A stretch of 64,000 bases of DNA from Bdellovibrionales bacterium. Lineage in GTDB: Bacteria; Pseudomonadota; Alphaproteobacteria; UBA9219. This document shows positions 62,062 to 64,000 of this stretch, piece by piece. Numbering within the stretch: position 1 is the first letter of the stretch; every line of letters begins with the position of its first letter. The position numbers and the translations under genes were made by a program. The notes under the pieces were generated by a model. The model was not told where the DNA came from, did no database searches, and saw only the letters and a list, made by a program, of their open reading frames with translations. Where the stretch lies: contig JBAZRW010000002.1 in NCBI GenBank assembly GCA_041662785.1, positions 1 through 64,000 of the forward strand, given 5' to 3'.

Positions 62062-62160
62062 AGGGGTTCTCTTTTGCGTCTTGTGGTTCCAAAGAAGAAA
62101 AGGCAGATTAAAGCGTGTTTGCCCCGATGAAAAGGGTGGAAATATGATTTCTTAAGAAAA

Positions 62161-62251
62161 ACAAACGGGATCCCCGCTTTCGCGGGGATGACGGATAAGC
62201 TAAACATTCTACAAACTCTGTCACTCCCGCGAAAGCGGGAGTCCCGTTTAC
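62161..62251. repeat. pair of REP hairpins upstream of anmK
   Basis: ATCCCCGC-TTTC-GCGGGGAT (62170-62189) and ACTCCCGC-GAAA-GCGGGAGT (62222-62241) are in opposite orientation. Outer sequences are ACAAACGGG and CCCGTTTAC. The pair separates tyrS and anmK promoters. Confidence 0.85.
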
Positions 62252-62268
62252 TGTTAAAGGGAACCCTT

Positions 62269-63363
62269 ATGCTTGAAATCTATCGCGCCATCGGCCTTAT
62301 GAGCGGCACATCGCTGGACGGGATTGATGTCGCCCTGATTGAAACGGACGGGCGCAGCCATGTCCGCCCTTTGGGGTTCCTTTTTTATCCATATGAAGCG
62401 GCGTTTCGTGAGTGGCTGCGGGCTTGTTTTGGCAAGCGGCAGGGGACGGCTGATCCCATGGTGCGCGAGGTCGAGGGCGAACTAACAACGCTTCATGCAA
62501 AGGCTGTTGCCGCTTTCTTGGCGCAAGAGGGGCTAAAGCCTGCCGATGTGAATCTAATCGGGTTTCATGGCCAGACGATTTGGCACAATCCGGCGGCGCG
62601 TGAGACGATCCAGATTGGCGATGGCGCTCTTTTGGCCAAGCTCACGGGCATCGATGTCGTGAATGATTTTCGCACAGCGGACGTGAAGGCGGGCGGGCAG
62701 GGTGCGCCGTTGGTTCCCTTGTATCATCGCGCCTTGGCGGCGGCGCTGCCTAAGCCTACGGCGATTATCAATATCGGCGGCGTGTCGAACATCACATGGA
62801 TCGGCGGCGAAAGTGACGATGAGATTTTGGCCTTTGATCTGGGAACGGGCAACGCGCTGATCGATGATTGGATGCTGCGGCATACGGGGCAAAGCTATGA
62901 TCAGGGCGGCGCAATGGCTGCGCAAGGCTGCGTGGATGAGGCTCATGTCGCCGCTTTTCTCTCCCATCCGTTCTTTGCACAAAAGCCACCGAAATCTTTG
63001 GATCGCGATGCGTTTGCGGCGTTTGTGCCAGAAGGCGTAAGCCCTGCCGATGGCGCGGCGACGCTCACCATGATGACGGTGGCCGCGATTGCCAAAGGGG
63101 TGGAAGCCTCACCGCAAAAACCGTGCGAGGTTTATATCGCTGGCGGTGGTCGCCACAACGTGACGATGATGCGGTGGCTGGCGGAGCGAACGGGAGTACC
63201 CGTCAAATCCGTCGATGAACTGGGTTGGAATGGCGATTCACTTGAAGCCGAGGCGTTCGCCTATCTGGCTGTCCGTTCTCTTTTAGGACTACCGCTCAGT
63301 GTGCCAAACACGACAGCTGTCCCCGCGCCGATGACGGGCGGGGTGTTGCATCACATGGATTAA
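62269..63363 (+). CDS. anmK: anhydro-N-acetylmuramic acid kinase
   Basis: 364 residues from the ATG at 62269; the longer frame to 62188 would translate a repeat. AnmK phosphorylates and opens 1,6-anhydro-MurNAc during peptidoglycan recycling. Motifs: GLMSGTSLDGIDVAL, GFHGQTIWHNP, DFRTADVKAGGQGAPLVP, NIGGVSNITWI, FDLGTGNALIDDW and VYIAGGGRHN. Stop overlaps the convergent small gene. Confidence 0.96.
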   Translation: MLEIYRAIGLMSGTSLDGIDVALIETDGRSHVRPLGFLFYPYEAAFREWLRACFGKRQGTADPMVREVEGELTTLHAKAVAAFLAQEGLKPADVNLIGFHGQTIWHNPAARETIQIGDGALLAKLTGIDVVNDFRTADVKAGGQGAPLVPLYHRALAAALPKPTAIINIGGVSNITWIGGESDDEILAFDLGTGNALIDDWMLRHTGQSYDQGGAMAAQGCVDEAHVAAFLSHPFFAQKPPKSLDRDAFAAFVPEGVSPADGAATLTMMTVAAIAKGVEASPQKPCEVYIAGGGRHNVTMMRWLAERTGVPVKSVDELGWNGDSLEAEAFAYLAVRSLLGLPLSVPNTTAVPAPMTGGVLHHMD

Positions 63364-63638
63364 CGAAGTGGATGCAAGAAGTATGACTTCCACCGTGTAC
63401 CAAGGCTTGGTTGCTGTCTTCGCTCATTCTTTGAGGCGTCGTCCGCGGCTTGTGCTAGCGAGATAATCGCATAAACGGTAAGTGTTAGGGCCGTGGCCAC
63501 ACCCGTCATGATATTCGGGTTCACAATGGATTCAGCGGCCGAGATAAACGCACCGACAAGCATACCTCTTTTGAGATAGCGAGCGACGGCTATATCCTCG
63601 GGAGTGACTTCTGTCTTGTGTTGTCGTGTTGCTGTCAT
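63360..63638 (-). CDS. small membrane protein, unknown
   Basis: 92 residues. Two hydrophobic stretches (GMLVGAFISAAESIV, MTGVATALTLTVYAIISLA) between charged ends; probable inner-membrane protein. An AGGAGAG-type site precedes its start. Family not recognised. Its stop codon overlaps the anmK stop. Confidence 0.55.
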   Translation of the reverse strand: MTATRQHKTEVTPEDIAVARYLKRGMLVGAFISAAESIVNPNIMTGVATALTLTVYAIISLAQAADDASKNERRQQPSLGTRWKSYFLHPLR

Positions 63639-63696
63639 AATCTCTCTCCTTTCAAAAACGTGAAAACAATATCAAAAACTATAGTCTATAAAGGTT

Positions 63697-64000
63697 TTAG
63701 CTAGCCATTGCGATTTGTGACGGCGCGGTGCGGAGAAGCGCGTTGTCGAGGTAATCTTCGACGTGCGTGGCCATCTCATCGATTTGCTGCGTGAAGAAAT
63801 GTCCTGCTCCTGGTATCACGCGGTAATCCAGATGAATGCCGCGTTGGTGAGAAAGCTTGGCCACCAGCTTAGAGACAAAAGGTTCCGGCACGATATCGTC
63901 GGCTTCGCCATGAAGGATCAGGCCTGATGAAGGGCAGGGAGCCAAAAAGGTGAAATCCAGCATATTGGCGGGAGGTGCGACCGAGACAAAGGACTCAATC
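63697..64000 (-). CDS. alpha/beta hydrolase, C-terminal part (runs off the window)
   Basis: The frame stays open to the window edge, adding SFVSVAPPANML before residues seen from 63963, so the visible ATG is internal. Features: APPANMLDFTFLAPCPSSGL, LILHGEADDIVP (acid) and VIPGAGHFF (catalytic His), matching the small COG2945-type alpha/beta hydrolases of bacteria. The nucleophile lies outside the window. Substrate unknown. Confidence 0.85.
   Translation of the reverse strand, partial: IESFVSVAPPANMLDFTFLAPCPSSGLILHGEADDIVPEPFVSKLVAKLSHQRGIHLDYRVIPGAGHFFTQQIDEMATHVEDYLDNALLRTAPSQIAMAS

Overview
The window reads as a chromosomal segment of a free-living or loosely host-associated alphaproteobacterium of moderate GC. 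Four things point that way: a circularly permuted, two-piece tmRNA gene (about 49724-50035) followed by the alphaproteobacterial type of SspB; a divK-pleD cell-cycle/c-di-GMP operon (55252-57040); the dciA (DUF721)/mutY pair; and SapC, DUF1491, ELM1-family, MlaA and HpnN-like genes. I cannot place it below class level. Deep lineages near Rhodospirillales or Micavibrionales would fit, but this is inference.

Layout. 1-3020: a divergent pair of multidomain genes, a kinase-like/FkbM methyltransferase fusion and a nucleotidyltransferase-like/P-loop kinase fusion, probably for surface glycan modification. 3040-15549: housekeeping genes (dciA, mutY, rnd, an ABC-F ATPase, a HI0933-type flavoprotein, aspS) mixed with unknown exported or membrane proteins. 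15739-28257: a chemoreceptor, then a complete MSHA-type pilus locus: MshN- and MshM-like genes on the + strand, and on the - strand a tight string in transcription order secretin (MshL), major prepilin, second prepilin, MshE ATPase, MshG platform, fused MshI, MshJ, MshK. 28625-33632: rlmB, tRNA-Tyr, cysE, rlmD and a TrmH-family methylase. 33772-45193: PHB depolymerase, a peptide-binding protein, SapC, DUF1491, surE, mlaA, an HpnN/MMPL exporter, an Lrp regulator and an ELM1-like protein. 45242-50944: two unknown or zeta-toxin-like genes around kdsD and a two-domain thyX, then tmRNA-sspB-rpsU. 51131-53260: a partner-switching module (REC-PP2C phosphatase, STAS, HATPase) and a lone Flp pilin. 53281-64000: prfC, pleD, divK, a polysaccharide deacetylase, a pseudo-phosphatase, tyrS, anmK and the end of an alpha/beta hydrolase.

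How the parts may connect. The c-di-GMP synthase PleD has an intact GGEEF site and I-site. The pilus ATPase MshE carries the N-terminal 24-5-24 MshEN repeat that binds c-di-GMP in relatives. The chemoreceptor is beside the pilus genes and a lone Flp pilin beside the partner-switching genes. A surface-attachment programme controlled by phosphorelay, c-di-GMP and partner switching is a reasonable inference. tmRNA and the ClpXP adaptor SspB being adjacent is a direct functional link: tagging and degradation of stalled products.

Intergenic space is unusually rich in palindromic repeats of at least three families. Some are nested inside each other's loops, and some supply a start or stop codon to a neighbouring gene. 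Two related heptamer arrays sit just upstream of genes for a transporter-type membrane protein and a periplasmic binding protein. No insertion sequence, prophage or CRISPR array was seen.
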